Source: Streptomyces lavendulae subsp. lavendulae
Lineage (GTDB): Bacteria; Actinomycetota; Actinomycetes; Streptomycetales; Streptomycetaceae
Direction of reading: 5' to 3'
NCBI RefSeq assembly: GCF_002803845.1
Contig: NZ_CP024986.1
Span: 177,082 to 241,081, forward strand
Length of the DNA: 64,000 bases
Below, one piece after another: positions 1 to 8,004 of the stretch (positions within the stretch are counted from its first letter, which is position 1; every line of letters begins with the position of its first letter). The position numbers and the translations under genes were made by a program. Below the pieces are notes generated by a model, which saw only the letters and a list, made by a program, of their open reading frames with translations, had not been told where the DNA came from and made no database searches.

Positions 1-435
1 CAGGCGGGCGACCTCGTCGCAGACCTCGCCGGCCGCCGGGTGGGCGGCGAGCCAGTCGGCGTTGCGCAGCAGGAAGGCGGTGAGGTCGGCGACGGTGCGC
101 GGCGGTGCGGTGAGACCGCGCTGCTGTGCGACCAGGCCGCTCCAGGATCCCAGTACGGAGACCATCCTGGCCCGTACGTCCGCGGCGGCCCCGTTGAAGG
201 GGAGCCCGGTCGACTCGCCACCGGTGGTCCGCTCGCGCAGGCTGCCGGGGCCCGCGCCGCCGAGCACGCGTCCGCATTCCTCGTAGAGGTGGGCGACTTC
301 GCCGAGGCCCGCCGCGAGGTGCTCGCGGCAGGGGCGGCACAGCCGGCTGCCCCGGTCCGCGGCCCGCCGCCGGGTGCGTCCGGTGGCGTCCGCGCCCCGG
401 CAGCTCTCCCCGTGGCACAGCGCGGTCACCGTCAT
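1..435 (-). CDS. Small cysteine-motif regulatory protein, OvmZ-like (3' end outside window)
   Basis: This frame opens with an ATG at base 435 after a GGGGGAA ribosome site and runs off the left edge after 145 codons without a stop, so it is partial. The N-terminus holds four cysteines in two pairs (C7/C12 and C33/C36), which look like a zinc-ribbon arrangement. An Arg-rich stretch lies between the pairs, followed by a helical region. It lies 72 bases downstream of the response regulator on the same strand and is probably co-transcribed with it. From memory it resembles the OvmZ type of protein encoded in several type II polyketide clusters, where it acts with a partner (OvmW) as an activator. 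That assignment is tentative, and a partner would lie outside the window. Confidence 0.6.
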   Translation of the reverse strand, partial: MTVTALCHGESCRGADATGRTRRRAADRGSRLCRPCREHLAAGLGEVAHLYEECGRVLGGAGPGSLRERTTGGESTGLPFNGAAADVRARMVSVLGSWSGLVAQQRGLTAPPRTVADLTAFLLRNADWLAAHPAAGEVCDEVARL

Positions 436-507
436 GTCGTTCCCCCTCGGCTCGTGTCTGTGGTCGCTGGTCGGTGGTCGGTGCGGTGGGGTGGGGTCCG
501 GCCGGGC

Positions 508-1278
508 TCAGCCCTGGCCGAAGCGGAATCCGACGCCGCGGATGGTGATGATCCAGCCGGCGCCGATCTTGTTGCGCAGGGTGCTGACGTGCGTGTCCAC
601 GGTCCGGCGGGACCAGGAGTCGCCCCACACCTGCTGCATCAGCATCTTGCGGGGGATGACGGTGTCGGGATGGGACGCGAGGAGATAGAGCATGTCGAAC
701 TCCTTGCGGGTGGTCTCGACGGGCACCCCGTCGAGCGTCACCTCGCGCGTCCCGGAGTCGATGGACAGTGGCCCGCAGGTGATGGTGGCGGAGGCGGGGC
801 GGGTCGGGCGCGCGCGGCGCATGACCGCCTCCATGCGCGCCATGAGTTCGCGGAACCCGTAGGGCTTGGCCAGGTAGTCGTCCGCCCCCGCCTGGAGACC
901 GAGGACCCGGTCGAGCTCGCTGCCCCGGGCGGTGACCGCGATGACGGGTATCTCGTGGGCCGCGCGGATGCCCCGGCAGACCTCCAGCCCGTCCAGGTCG
1001 GGCAGTTCCAGGTCGAGGAGGACCAGGTCGGCTTCGGCGTAGACGCGCAGCGCCTCGCCGCCGGTGCCCACGATGTCGACCTCGTGCCCGTGCCGGCGCA
1101 GACCGCGCGCCAGCGTCTCGGCCTCGGCCGAATTGCTCTCCACGATGAGGATCCGCCACAGCGCCGACTGCGCCGGCACGTGCTGCGGTGTTCTCGGGCC
1201 TTCGGCCGGTGAGAAACCGCCGTTCGCTCCCGCGGCGACTGTGTGAGGTTCCAGCACAGCCATGGTCCGCTGGTTCAT
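508..1278 (-). CDS. Atypical OmpR/PhoB-family response regulator (JadR1-like)
   Basis: This 256-residue protein has a receiver domain at about residues 42-155 and an OmpR-type winged-helix DNA-binding domain at about 165-256 (WGDSWSRRTVDTHVSTLRNK). The phospho-acceptor Asp (D89, in LVLLDLELPD), a Thr (T116) and a Lys (K138, AKPY) are present. The acidic pair normally found in the first loop is Glu-Ser (VESN) instead of two acids, so Mg2+ binding and phosphorylation may be impaired, as in the atypical regulators JadR1 and RedZ. No histidine kinase is encoded nearby, which fits that view. The ATG at 1278 is preferred over longer options because it follows GAGGGGGGC. Residues 1-40 are a non-conserved extension. 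A probable receptor operator lies 45 bases upstream. It is likely a cluster activator. Confidence 0.85.
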   Translation of the reverse strand: MNQRTMAVLEPHTVAAGANGGFSPAEGPRTPQHVPAQSALWRILIVESNSAEAETLARGLRRHGHEVDIVGTGGEALRVYAEADLVLLDLELPDLDGLEVCRGIRAAHEIPVIAVTARGSELDRVLGLQAGADDYLAKPYGFRELMARMEAVMRRARPTRPASATITCGPLSIDSGTREVTLDGVPVETTRKEFDMLYLLASHPDTVIPRKMLMQQVWGDSWSRRTVDTHVSTLRNKIGAGWIITIRGVGFRFGQG

Positions 1279-1322
1279 CTGCCCCCCTCCCTCATGCTCG
1301 GTTGGGTCAACGTCAAGAAGAT

Positions 1323-1344
1323 ACAAACCGCTGCGTCGGTTTGT
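1323..1344. promoter_or_regulatory. Gamma-butyrolactone receptor operator (ARE-like), perfect dyad
   Basis: ACAAACCG and CGGTTTGT are perfect inverted 8-mers separated by CTGCGT, which matches the size and sequence of autoregulatory elements bound by ArpA/ScbR-type TetR proteins. The dyad sits between the divergent response-regulator gene (start 1278) and the receptor-like tetR (start 1506), so one bound protein could control both. Confidence 0.8.
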
Positions 1345-1505
1345 CAAAGCCCACAAAACGGAGCCGTGTTGCCGATAAAAGGGTTAAATCGGGCCATCGA
1401 CAGGCGAATAACCACGCAGAACAGGCCATCCAGGGGGACCCACACCTGCTTCCAATACCAACGGGACGGTTTAATAATAGAAGGAAACTGATACAGGAGC
1501 TATGC

Positions 1506-2123
1506 GTGATCAAACAAGAACGCGCTGTCCGCACCCGCCGCGCACTGATCGAATCGGCGGCCAGGGTGTTCGGACGGCGCGGGTACGCAGAGGCGACGCT
1601 GAGCATGATCAGCGTCGGAGCCGGAGTCAGCCCGGGCGCGCTGCACTTCCACTTCGAGAACAAGGCCGCGGTCGCGGCGGCCGTCGAGGCGGCCGCCGCG
1701 CGAGCGCTGCGTTCGGCGGCCCGGGAGGTGTACGCGCGGCGCACCTCGGCCCTCCAGGCCCTGGCGGACAGCTCCCACGCCCTCGCCGGGCTGCTCCTGT
1801 CCGACACGGTGGCACGGGCCGGGTTCCAGCTCAGCCGGGAGCCCACCTACCCGTCGTCGTACGCCCTGCCCGGGGAATGGCACGAGTACGTCCACCGGCT
1901 GCTGGCGGAGGCGGCGCACGAGGACGCCCTGCTGCCCGGCCTCAACCGCCAGAGCGTCGCCACGACGGTGGTGGCCGCCACGCTCGGCTTCGAGGTGCTC
2001 GGCCGGGACGACCCCCAGTGGCTCGCCCCGCGCACGCTGGCGGGGTTCTGGCGGGTGGTCATGCCCTGTCTGGCAGCCCCGGCCACCCTGCGCTCCCTGG
2101 GCGCTGCGGGCCGCGGCTCCTGA
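1506..2123 (+). CDS. TetR-family, gamma-butyrolactone receptor-like regulator 1
   Basis: This 205-residue protein has an N-terminal TetR helix-turn-helix at about residues 8-55 (VSPGALHFHFENKAAVAAAV), followed by a ligand-domain helix bundle in the ArpA/ScbR style. The GTG at 1506 is chosen because AGGAG lies six bases upstream and the HTH then starts at the usual distance; a longer upstream reading frame has no ribosome site. It is divergent from the atypical response regulator across a perfect ARE at 1323-1344. It could be a true receptor or a 'pseudo-receptor' of the ScbR2/JadR2 class that binds the cluster's own products, and sequence alone does not separate these. A strong hairpin follows the stop. 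Confidence 0.85.
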   Translation: MIKQERAVRTRRALIESAARVFGRRGYAEATLSMISVGAGVSPGALHFHFENKAAVAAAVEAAAARALRSAAREVYARRTSALQALADSSHALAGLLLSDTVARAGFQLSREPTYPSSYALPGEWHEYVHRLLAEAAHEDALLPGLNRQSVATTVVAATLGFEVLGRDDPQWLAPRTLAGFWRVVMPCLAAPATLRSLGAAGRGS

Positions 2124-2171
2124 CGCGCCGGGGCGGCCCCCGCCACGGCGGCCACGGGCCGCCACGACGAC

Positions 2172-2236
2172 GAAAGGACCGGGCCCCCGGCCCGCACCCC
2201 GCGATCGGGGGTACGGGCCAGGGGCCCGGTCCTTTC
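2172..2236. terminator. Convergent hairpin terminator
   Basis: GAAAGGACCGGGCCCC (2172-2187) and its exact complement (2221-2236) form a 16-bp stem with a 33-base loop. The hairpin sits between the plus-strand tetR and the convergent cyclase gene, so it probably stops both transcripts. Confidence 0.75.
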
Positions 2237-2275
2237 CGCCCACACACCCGGCCGGGCGAGCGGCCTCGGCCGGTC

Positions 2276-2393
2276 GGCCGGACGGCCGGACGGCCGGCCG
2301 GACGGCCGGACGGCCACAGTCGGGCACGGACGGCCACGGTCGGGCACGGACGGCCACGGTCGGGCACGGACGGCCACGGTCGGGCACGGACGG
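2276..2393. repeat. GGCC-rich short repeats and 20-bp tandem repeat
   Basis: At 2276-2315 the pattern CGGACGGCCGG is repeated. From 2311 to about 2393 a 20-base unit (CGGGCACGGACGGCCACGGT) is repeated four times almost without change. The tract lies between convergent genes and has no coding sign. It ends just short of the stop of the cyclase gene at 2407. Confidence 0.8.
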
Positions 2394-2406
2394 CCGCCCG
2401 GCCCGC

Positions 2407-3372
2407 TCACACCGGCCGCAGGCTCCTGACCGACTCCCGGGCGTACTGCTGCGCGGGCTCCAGGGTGGCCCGGCTCTCCCGGCCCAGCACCTCCCGCACG
2501 TGCCGGCCCGCCCGCGCGGGATCCGCGCCCGGTCCCAGCATCCGCTCGACCGCGCCCGCGTCCAGCAGCACGTCGTGCCGGCACACCACGGTGACCCCCG
2601 TGGCGTCAGGCTCCACGGACCACTCCCCGGCGTGCGCGGCCAGCAGGGGGTGCGGCCGGGTGCGCTTGAAGACGATGCGGCCGGCCGCCGGGAAGCACAC
2701 CCGCACCTCCTCCGTGGTGTACGCGGAGCCGTCGTCGGCCAGGTTGACCATGCTGGTGCGCTGCACCCCGGCGCTCACCTCGGTGACCTCCGCGCCCACC
2801 ACGTGCGCCACCCGGCCGGGCCAGGACCCCACGCGGTAGAGGAACTCGTGGACCGGTTCGCCCGGTCCCGGGATCCGCACCGAGTCCTCGAAGGACAGCA
2901 GCAGCCCGTCGAGCCGCCGCCAGCGTTCGGCGACGGCGCCCAGCCGGCCGAGCACGGACCTCGCACCGTCGCGCGCGGACGCGAGCACCCGCTCCACGTC
3001 GGCGCTCCGGTTGCCGGCGACGGTGATGTCCTGCTCCAGCGTCAGCCGTGACCAGCCCGGGGCCAGTTCCTCCACGCTCCAGGAACCCCCTTGCGTGGTG
3101 ACGGGGTCGGCCGGCCGCTCCCGCCGGAAGTCGATCCGGCGCCGGTGCGCGTCCAGGGTCCGGCGCCACAGCGTCGGCCGCGGGCGCCCGTCCGTGTCCG
3201 CCCACTGGGAGAACCGGTCCGTGGTCCCGGTGGAGTCAAGTCTCTCCACGTGCACCGTGTCCGGCAGGAACAGCGGCCACGGCGCCGTGTCGGCCACCAC
3301 GTTGTACAGGACCCCGGCCGGTGCGGCCGCGTCGACCGCGTGTGACATCCGGTGTACTCGCTCGACAGACAT
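2407..3372 (-). CDS. Didomain aromatase/cyclase 1 (type II PKS)
   Basis: The 321-residue product consists of two START/Bet v1-like polyketide cyclase domains (about residues 5-150 and 165-310), the size and layout of didomain aromatase/cyclases that close and aromatise the first ring of reduced aromatic polyketides. Visible signatures are the opening AAPAGVLYNVVADTAPWPLF of the first domain and LLLSFEDSVRIPGPGEPVHE at the start of the second. It is one of three such proteins in the window (others at 31701 and 51005). It lies 97 bases downstream of the ACP gene on the same strand and probably forms an operon with it. The protein would act in the cytoplasm on ACP-bound poly-beta-ketone. Whether all three paralogues are active cannot be seen. 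Confidence 0.88.
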   Translation of the reverse strand: MSVERVHRMSHAVDAAAPAGVLYNVVADTAPWPLFLPDTVHVERLDSTGTTDRFSQWADTDGRPRPTLWRRTLDAHRRRIDFRRERPADPVTTQGGSWSVEELAPGWSRLTLEQDITVAGNRSADVERVLASARDGARSVLGRLGAVAERWRRLDGLLLSFEDSVRIPGPGEPVHEFLYRVGSWPGRVAHVVGAEVTEVSAGVQRTSMVNLADDGSAYTTEEVRVCFPAAGRIVFKRTRPHPLLAAHAGEWSVEPDATGVTVVCRHDVLLDAGAVERMLGPGADPARAGRHVREVLGRESRATLEPAQQYARESVRSLRPV

Positions 3373-3469
3373 CAGACACCTCTCTCAACGCTTGACGCAG
3401 AGTCTGTCTGTATCCGCCGGAGTCCCCTTCGAATGCCGCTCGATTTCCGCACGCGGCCGGCACCCGGGA

Positions 3470-3739
3470 TCACACCGCGGCGGTGGCCCGGCCGCGCAGG
3501 ACCTGGTTGACGCACCGCAGGAAGCTCCTCGGGGTGTCCGCCAGTTCGAGCAGCTCACCGTCGAGGAGCACGTCGTACTTGCGCTCGATGGAGCCGGTTG
3601 CCTGCAGGAGGGAGAGGCTGTCGTAGCCGAGCTCGATCCAGTACAGGTCCTGGACGTCCTCGCTCAGCTCGACGCAGTCGTCTTCGCCTCCCCAGATCCG
3701 CAGGATGCGGGCCAGCTCCGTGAGCTCCAGCCGGTCCAT
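3470..3739 (-). CDS. Acyl carrier protein (type II PKS)
   Basis: This 89-residue protein has the ACP motif LGYDSLSLL, with Ser41 as the expected phosphopantetheine attachment site. Size and fold are those of type II polyketide carrier proteins. The start at 3739 is preferred to an upstream in-frame ATG because AGAGAGG precedes it and the protein then has family length. It is the only ACP I can find, yet the KS-alpha/CLF pair lies about 49 kb away at 53-55.6 kb. In most type II clusters the ACP gene directly follows CLF. Its neighbours are a downstream cyclase and an upstream SARP, so the minimal synthase of this cluster appears to be split. Confidence 0.9.
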   Translation of the reverse strand: MDRLELTELARILRIWGGEDDCVELSEDVQDLYWIELGYDSLSLLQATGSIERKYDVLLDGELLELADTPRSFLRCVNQVLRGRATAAV

Positions 3740-3855
3740 GGCTTGCCTCTCTCCTCGTCCGCCGGGGCATCGGCGCACACCGGGTCGCGACGAGCCTGGT
3801 CCCACCGGATGGAGAGTCGCTCACGCCGTCGGCCAGCCGCGCTGGAGCCTTGGCG

Positions 3856-4677
3856 TCAGGCCGCGTAGAGGTCGAAGGTCGAGCTGCGGCGCGGGCCCGC
3901 GACCACGTCGAGCGCCGGGTCCACCCGGAGCATCGCCTGGTGCAGGCGCTGGAGCTGCTGCGAGGGTTCCACGCCCAGTTCGCCGATCAGCCGGGCCCGG
4001 AGCCTGCGGTACACGTCCAGCGCGGTGGCCTGCCGTCCCGACCGGTACAGCGCGACCATCGCCTGCGAGTGCAGGCCCTCGTGCTGCGGGTTCCTGGCCA
4101 TCAGCTCGGTGAGCTCGGCGAGGAGTTCGCTGTGCCGTCCCAGGCGCAGGTCCACGTCGATGCGCCGCTCGGTGGTGACCAGCCGGCTCTCCGCCAGCCG
4201 CAGCACCTCGATCTCCAGGATCGGCCCGACCTTGACGTCGACGAGGGCGGGCCCCTGCCACAGGTCGAGGGCCTTGCGCAGCATGCTCGCCGCGCGTTCG
4301 TCGTCGCCCTCGTCGAAGGCGATCTGGCCGCCGGCCACCAGGGCCTCGTACGCGTGGACGTCCACCGACTCCTGCGGGATCTGGAGCAGGTAGCCTCCGT
4401 GCCGGGTCGCGAGCACGTCCTTGGCCGTGCCGGGGGCGCCCGGCCCCAGCGCGGTGCCCAGTCTGCGGCGCAGCTGCAGGATGTACGTCTGCAGGGTGGT
4501 GAGGGCGCTCTCCGGGAGCTTGGTCCCCCAGATCTCCTCCATCAGGGTCGGTACGGGCATCACCCGGCCCGGGTAGAGCGCGAGGAGCGCCAGGATCTGA
4601 CGCGGCTTGCCCGCCGTAGGAACGATCGATGCCCCGTTGACCTCGGCACTCAACGGACCCAGAACCTGAATCTCCAC
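3856..4677 (-). CDS. SARP-family transcriptional activator A1
   Basis: This 273-residue activator has an OmpR-like winged-helix DNA-binding domain (residues 1-95, with KPRQILALLALYPGRVMPV and LQTYILQLRRRL) and a bacterial transcriptional activation domain with TPR-like helices (about 100-250). The GTG start at 4677 follows GGAGACC. SARPs bind direct heptamer repeats upstream of biosynthetic promoters and recruit RNA polymerase. It pairs with a second, different SARP immediately upstream (4980-5801). The same two-gene arrangement with very similar proteins recurs at 17485-20106, even sharing the C-terminal STFDLYAA. Its 302-base upstream gap holds AT-richer DNA that may contain its promoter. 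Confidence 0.9.
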   Translation of the reverse strand: MEIQVLGPLSAEVNGASIVPTAGKPRQILALLALYPGRVMPVPTLMEEIWGTKLPESALTTLQTYILQLRRRLGTALGPGAPGTAKDVLATRHGGYLLQIPQESVDVHAYEALVAGGQIAFDEGDDERAASMLRKALDLWQGPALVDVKVGPILEIEVLRLAESRLVTTERRIDVDLRLGRHSELLAELTELMARNPQHEGLHSQAMVALYRSGRQATALDVYRRLRARLIGELGVEPSQQLQRLHQAMLRVDPALDVVAGPRRSSTFDLYAA

Positions 4678-4979
4678 GGTCTCCCGTCTCCCCTCCGTTA
4701 TTTCGTCGAGATACTCACGGTTTTCAGTATTCGACCCGATGACGGTAAGGCAGCCCAGGGCGGCATCACCGCGTTCTCAAGCCGACGTCGAGCAGACCTC
4801 CGAAGGGGGCGAACGGCCGCGGGATTCGAAACCCCGCCTTCCGATTGACTGCCAGAACCCCTGTTCAGCCCGTAGATCAGTTCGGTCGCCGCTGTTCCGC
4901 TTGCCTGATGCGCAAATTCGGTCCACGGATTTCCGGGAGATACCGGAAAGCAGTGGGCGAATGATCTTTTAATGATCCG

Positions 4980-5801
4980 TCAGCCCACTCGGGCGAGCCG
5001 CTTGCGGGCCGTCTCCGGGGATTCCGCCGGGTTCTCCGGGCCGCTCATCAGGATCGACCGCTGGAGACTGCGCAGGGCCGAGGACGGCTCGATGCCGAGC
5101 TCGCGGACGAGGGTGGCGCGCAGCCGCTGGTAGACGCTGAGCGCCTCGCCGCGGCGTCCGGAGCGGTGGAGGGCGAGCATGAACTGCCCGTGCAGGTTCT
5201 CGTGGATGCGGTAGCGGCTGGCCAGGACGGTCAGTTCCGCGAGCAGTTCGCGGTGCCGGCCCAGGCGCAGGTCGGCCTCGATGCGCTGGTCGAGCGCGCA
5301 CAGCCGGGTCTCCTCCAGGCGCCGCGTCTCCATGTCCAGCTGGACACCGCCCTCCACGTCGGCGAAGGCCGGCCCGGACCAGAGCGCCAGCGCCTCGCGC
5401 AGCAGCCGCGCGGCACCGGGGAAGTCGCCCGCGTCCATCGCCCGGTAGCCCATTCCGGCCAGCCGGTCGAATTCGCGGACGTCGCTGGTCCCGCCGGCGC
5501 TGCTGAGCATGTAGCCGCCCGGCAGCGTGACGAGCACGTCCTTGGGGGTGCGCGTCCCGTCCGTGCCCTCCAGTGCGGTGGCGATCAGCCCGCGCAGCTG
5601 GAGCACGTAGGTCTGCAGGGTCGTACGGGCACTGCGCGGGGGCTGCTCGCCCCACAGTTCCTCGATCAGCGCGGACACCGGGACCACCTGGTCCGCGTGG
5701 AGCGCGAGCAGGGCCAGCACCTGACGGGGCTTGGCGGCGGTCGGCGTGATGGAGACCCCGTTCTCCCGCACGGTCAGTGCGCCCAGTACATCGATGTCCA
5801 C
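4980..5801 (-). CDS. SARP-family transcriptional activator B1
   Basis: This 273-residue SARP has a winged-helix domain at residues 1-95 (KPRQVLALLALHADQVVPVS) and a C-terminal activation domain. The GTG at 5801 is chosen as start: AGGGGAG lies six bases upstream, and the paralogue at 19228-20106 has the same GTG with the same Shine-Dalgarno and spacing. Longer frames upstream lack this. The protein is closely similar to B2 (19228) and only distantly similar to A1. A large dyad with CGGTTTG/CAAACCG arms lies about 70 bases upstream and overlaps a TTGACA -35 hexamer, so the gene is probably repressed by one or more butyrolactone receptor homologues. Confidence 0.9.
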   Translation of the reverse strand: MDIDVLGALTVRENGVSITPTAAKPRQVLALLALHADQVVPVSALIEELWGEQPPRSARTTLQTYVLQLRGLIATALEGTDGTRTPKDVLVTLPGGYMLSSAGGTSDVREFDRLAGMGYRAMDAGDFPGAARLLREALALWSGPAFADVEGGVQLDMETRRLEETRLCALDQRIEADLRLGRHRELLAELTVLASRYRIHENLHGQFMLALHRSGRRGEALSVYQRLRATLVRELGIEPSSALRSLQRSILMSGPENPAESPETARKRLARVG

Positions 5802-5860
5802 GCCGTACTCCCCTGCTTCGTCCATGGATGAGCCCTTGACTTTCGCTGGAACGAGCAAAA

Positions 5861-5908
5861 AACAGCCGGGCCGGTTTGTCAATACCAAACCGGCTGTACC
5901 GTTTTTCG
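5861..5908 (-). promoter_or_regulatory. SARP B1 promoter with nested receptor operator
   Basis: CCGGTTTG (5871-5878) and CAAACCGG (5886-5893) form a perfect dyad around a TCAATAC spacer, flanked by outer arms of the AAAACAG/TGTxxxxTTTT type. On the minus strand the spacer contains TTGACA, a good -35 hexamer for the downstream SARP, so a bound repressor would cover the promoter. The same arrangement occurs upstream of SARP B2 (20153-20195). Confidence 0.75.
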
Positions 5909-6177
5909 CCCCCCAGTGACCGTGTCGACTCCTGAATCTCCCCCTGTGAACTGGGAGTTTCCTGACCAGAAGGCCGCCGGCGGCCCCGGACGGGCCCCTC
6001 CAGGGCCGCCCGAGGGCGGGAAGAACCGCTCTGGAAGGGGCGTCCTGCGGCCACTAAACGGCCGAGAACCGACCATGTGGTTGGCTCGCCCGCCCCGGCA
6101 GCCCCTCCGTACGGACCGCCCTGCCGCCAGGTTCAGACCGCGGAAGGCCATCCCCGCACCCTCGGACGTGATCAATA

Positions 6178-6197
6178 CAAACCGCTTTAGCGGTTTG
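6178..6197. promoter_or_regulatory. Orphan receptor operator (ARE-like)
   Basis: CAAACCGCT and AGCGGTTTG form a perfect 20-bp dyad around TT, preceded by ATA. The half-sites match those at 1323 and 5871. The nearest genes start about 375 bases to the left (SARP B1, minus) and 800 bases to the right (afsA-like, plus), so the target is unclear. Confidence 0.65.
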
Positions 6198-6922
6198 CTC
6201 ACCGGCATTCGCGCTCGGCAGTCGCTGGAACGACGCCGGAGCCCCGCCGGAACACCGCTCGAACCACGGGGCCGCCCCCTCCGCCGACGGGCCGCCGACG
6301 GGCGCCCTCCGGGCCCCGGACGCGCCGCCGCCAGGCCGGTCCGGCGGCGGGGCCGGCCCGCACCGGGACGCCTCCCCCCTACCGCCGGGTGGCCGGATCG
6401 GCGGCGGGCGGGCTCCGGCGCGCGCCCCCGCGGCGCAACGGCATATGCAGAAATCTTCACGTAGGCAAACGGTGAACGAGACTGGCGTTACGGTGCGCCC
6501 CGACCGCACCGCTCCCGGCGGCCGCACCCCGCCGCCCGTACCGGCGGCACGCCGGCCCCGGAACCGGCGCACCACCCGTGGACTGCGGGGCTCCATGCGC
6601 GGCGGGACCCCCGGGGCACCCGCCCCGACCCCCTGCCGGCCCCACGGGGGGCCACGGCCCCGCCGGGTGCGGGGAGCCCGCCCGCGATCCGCGCGCAAAC
6701 CCGGGCGCCCGATGCGAATCGGCCATTCTTCGTCCCCGGGGGTTCACCGGACGTCCGACAACCGGTTCACGCACCCCGAGGGGTCCCCTTGAGATGCTTC
6801 AGTGCGAGTGGCGGAGATCCGATGCCGGATGAGGGGTGGGGGCACGGACGGTAGGGGGGGTCACCGATTGCCGGAACCCCACCCTCCGCATTTTTCATGG
6901 CCAAGGGTCGTGATCCCTCTGG

Positions 6923-6950
6923 ATAAAAAACCGGTTGGTATATATTTTTC
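6923..6950 (+). promoter_or_regulatory. afsA-like promoter/operator region
   Basis: An unusually AT-rich stretch, ATAAAAAACCGG followed by TTGGTATATATTTTT, lies 45-70 bases before the afsA-like start. It includes AACCGGTT and could combine a TATATT-type -10 with a degenerate receptor operator. The match to the ARE pattern is weak. Confidence 0.4.
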
Positions 6951-6994
6951 TCGCAGTCACACCTGTAACTGGCCAGCGCTGCCTAGGGGGAACA

Positions 6995-7993
6995 ATGAGC
7001 GCGAGCACGTTTCAAGTCGAGCGCACAGCGGTCTACGAACCGGCGTGGCGGACGGCCGCCCCTCCGCTCGGACAACGGGGTAACCGCTTCACCTCGCTGA
7101 CCTCCACCGTCCCGAAGGAATTAGTGCACCGCGCCTCGGTCGCAGAAGTCCTTCTCACCGACTGGGAACGCGTCGACCACAGCCGTTTCACCGTCAGCGC
7201 GCAGTGGCCCCGCTCCCACAGCTTCTTCACGCCCGTCGCGGGCACCTACCACGATCCGCTGATGGTCGTCGAGACGATCCGGCAGATCGGCAGCCTGCTG
7301 GGACACGCCGAGTTCGGGGTCCCTTTCGGCCAGCACTTCCTGCTGTGGGACCTCAGCGTCACGGTCGTCCCGGAACACCTCCAGGTCAGCAGGACCCCCG
7401 CCTCCCTCGACATCGACGTCAGCTGCACCGAGGTCAGACGCCGCAGCGGTGACCTGGGCGGCCTGAACTACGAGGCCGTGGTCCACCGCGCCGGCCACGT
7501 CGTCGCGACGGGGCGCGTCTCCTACACCTGCACCACACCCGCCGTGTACCGGCGCATACGCCCGCCGCACACCCTGCTGCCCGGCCACAAGCCGCTGCCC
7601 CTGACCGCTCCGGTGGCACCGCAGAGCGTGGGACGGGTCTCGCCCACCGACGTGGTGCTGTCCCCCACCGGCACGCAGGACCGCTGGCAGCTGCGGGTGG
7701 ACTCCCTCCATCCCATCCTCTTCGACCACCCGGTGGACCACGTTCCGGGCATGGTGCTGCTGGAGGCCGCCCGGCAGGCCGCCTCGGCCGCCCTGGGCCG
7801 CTCCTCCCTGCTCCCGCTCAACATCTCCGGCGATTTCAAGCGCTACGCCGAACTCGACCTGCCGTGCTTCATCGAGGCCGAGCGCCTGCACGACGGCGCC
7901 CCCGGCGGGGAGGAGACGGTGGCCGTGACGGGCCACCAGGACGGCCACCTCGTCTTCAACTCCACGGTGACGGCGGCCCCTTACATCGGCTGA
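6995..7993 (+). CDS. AfsA/ScbA-family gamma-butyrolactone synthase
   Basis: The 332-residue product has the two tandem AfsA repeats (about residues 40-170 and 195-320), a double-hotdog fold. The family condenses a beta-ketoacyl-ACP with dihydroxyacetone phosphate, the first committed step to butyrolactone-type (or butenolide) hormones. Visible blocks are FFTPVAGTYHDPLMVVETIR in the first repeat and HPVDHVPGMVLLEAARQAA in the second. The ATG at 6995 follows AGGGGGAACA; an in-frame upstream ATG has no ribosome site. It converges on an NmrA-like reductase gene 11 bases downstream. A receptor homologue follows at 8997, the usual signal-and-receptor neighbourhood. Confidence 0.92.
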   Translation: MSASTFQVERTAVYEPAWRTAAPPLGQRGNRFTSLTSTVPKELVHRASVAEVLLTDWERVDHSRFTVSAQWPRSHSFFTPVAGTYHDPLMVVETIRQIGSLLGHAEFGVPFGQHFLLWDLSVTVVPEHLQVSRTPASLDIDVSCTEVRRRSGDLGGLNYEAVVHRAGHVVATGRVSYTCTTPAVYRRIRPPHTLLPGHKPLPLTAPVAPQSVGRVSPTDVVLSPTGTQDRWQLRVDSLHPILFDHPVDHVPGMVLLEAARQAASAALGRSSLLPLNISGDFKRYAELDLPCFIEAERLHDGAPGGEETVAVTGHQDGHLVFNSTVTAAPYIG

Positions 7994-8004
7994 CCGAATG
8001 CCCC

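Larger units (their letters stand above)
5802..6994. other. 1.2-kb intergenic regulatory region
   Basis: No open frame in this stretch has the codon pattern of a gene on either strand. It contains the SARP B1 promoter (5861-5908), an isolated perfect receptor dyad (6178-6197) and the AT-rich afsA promoter region (about 6910-6960). The rest is very GC-rich sequence in which I see no further structure. An unannotated small RNA or very short gene driven by the 6178 operator cannot be excluded. Confidence 0.6.

Noticed and set aside
1455..1473. A second receptor operator before tetR 1
   Set aside because: ATACCAACGGGACGGTTTA has one good half-site (CGGTTTA), but the other half is too degenerate to call.
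5879..6792. Several 100-200-codon open frames in the gap before the afsA-like gene
   Set aside because: They have Arg/Pro/Gly-rich products, no ribosome sites and conflicting frames. The stretch is better read as non-coding.
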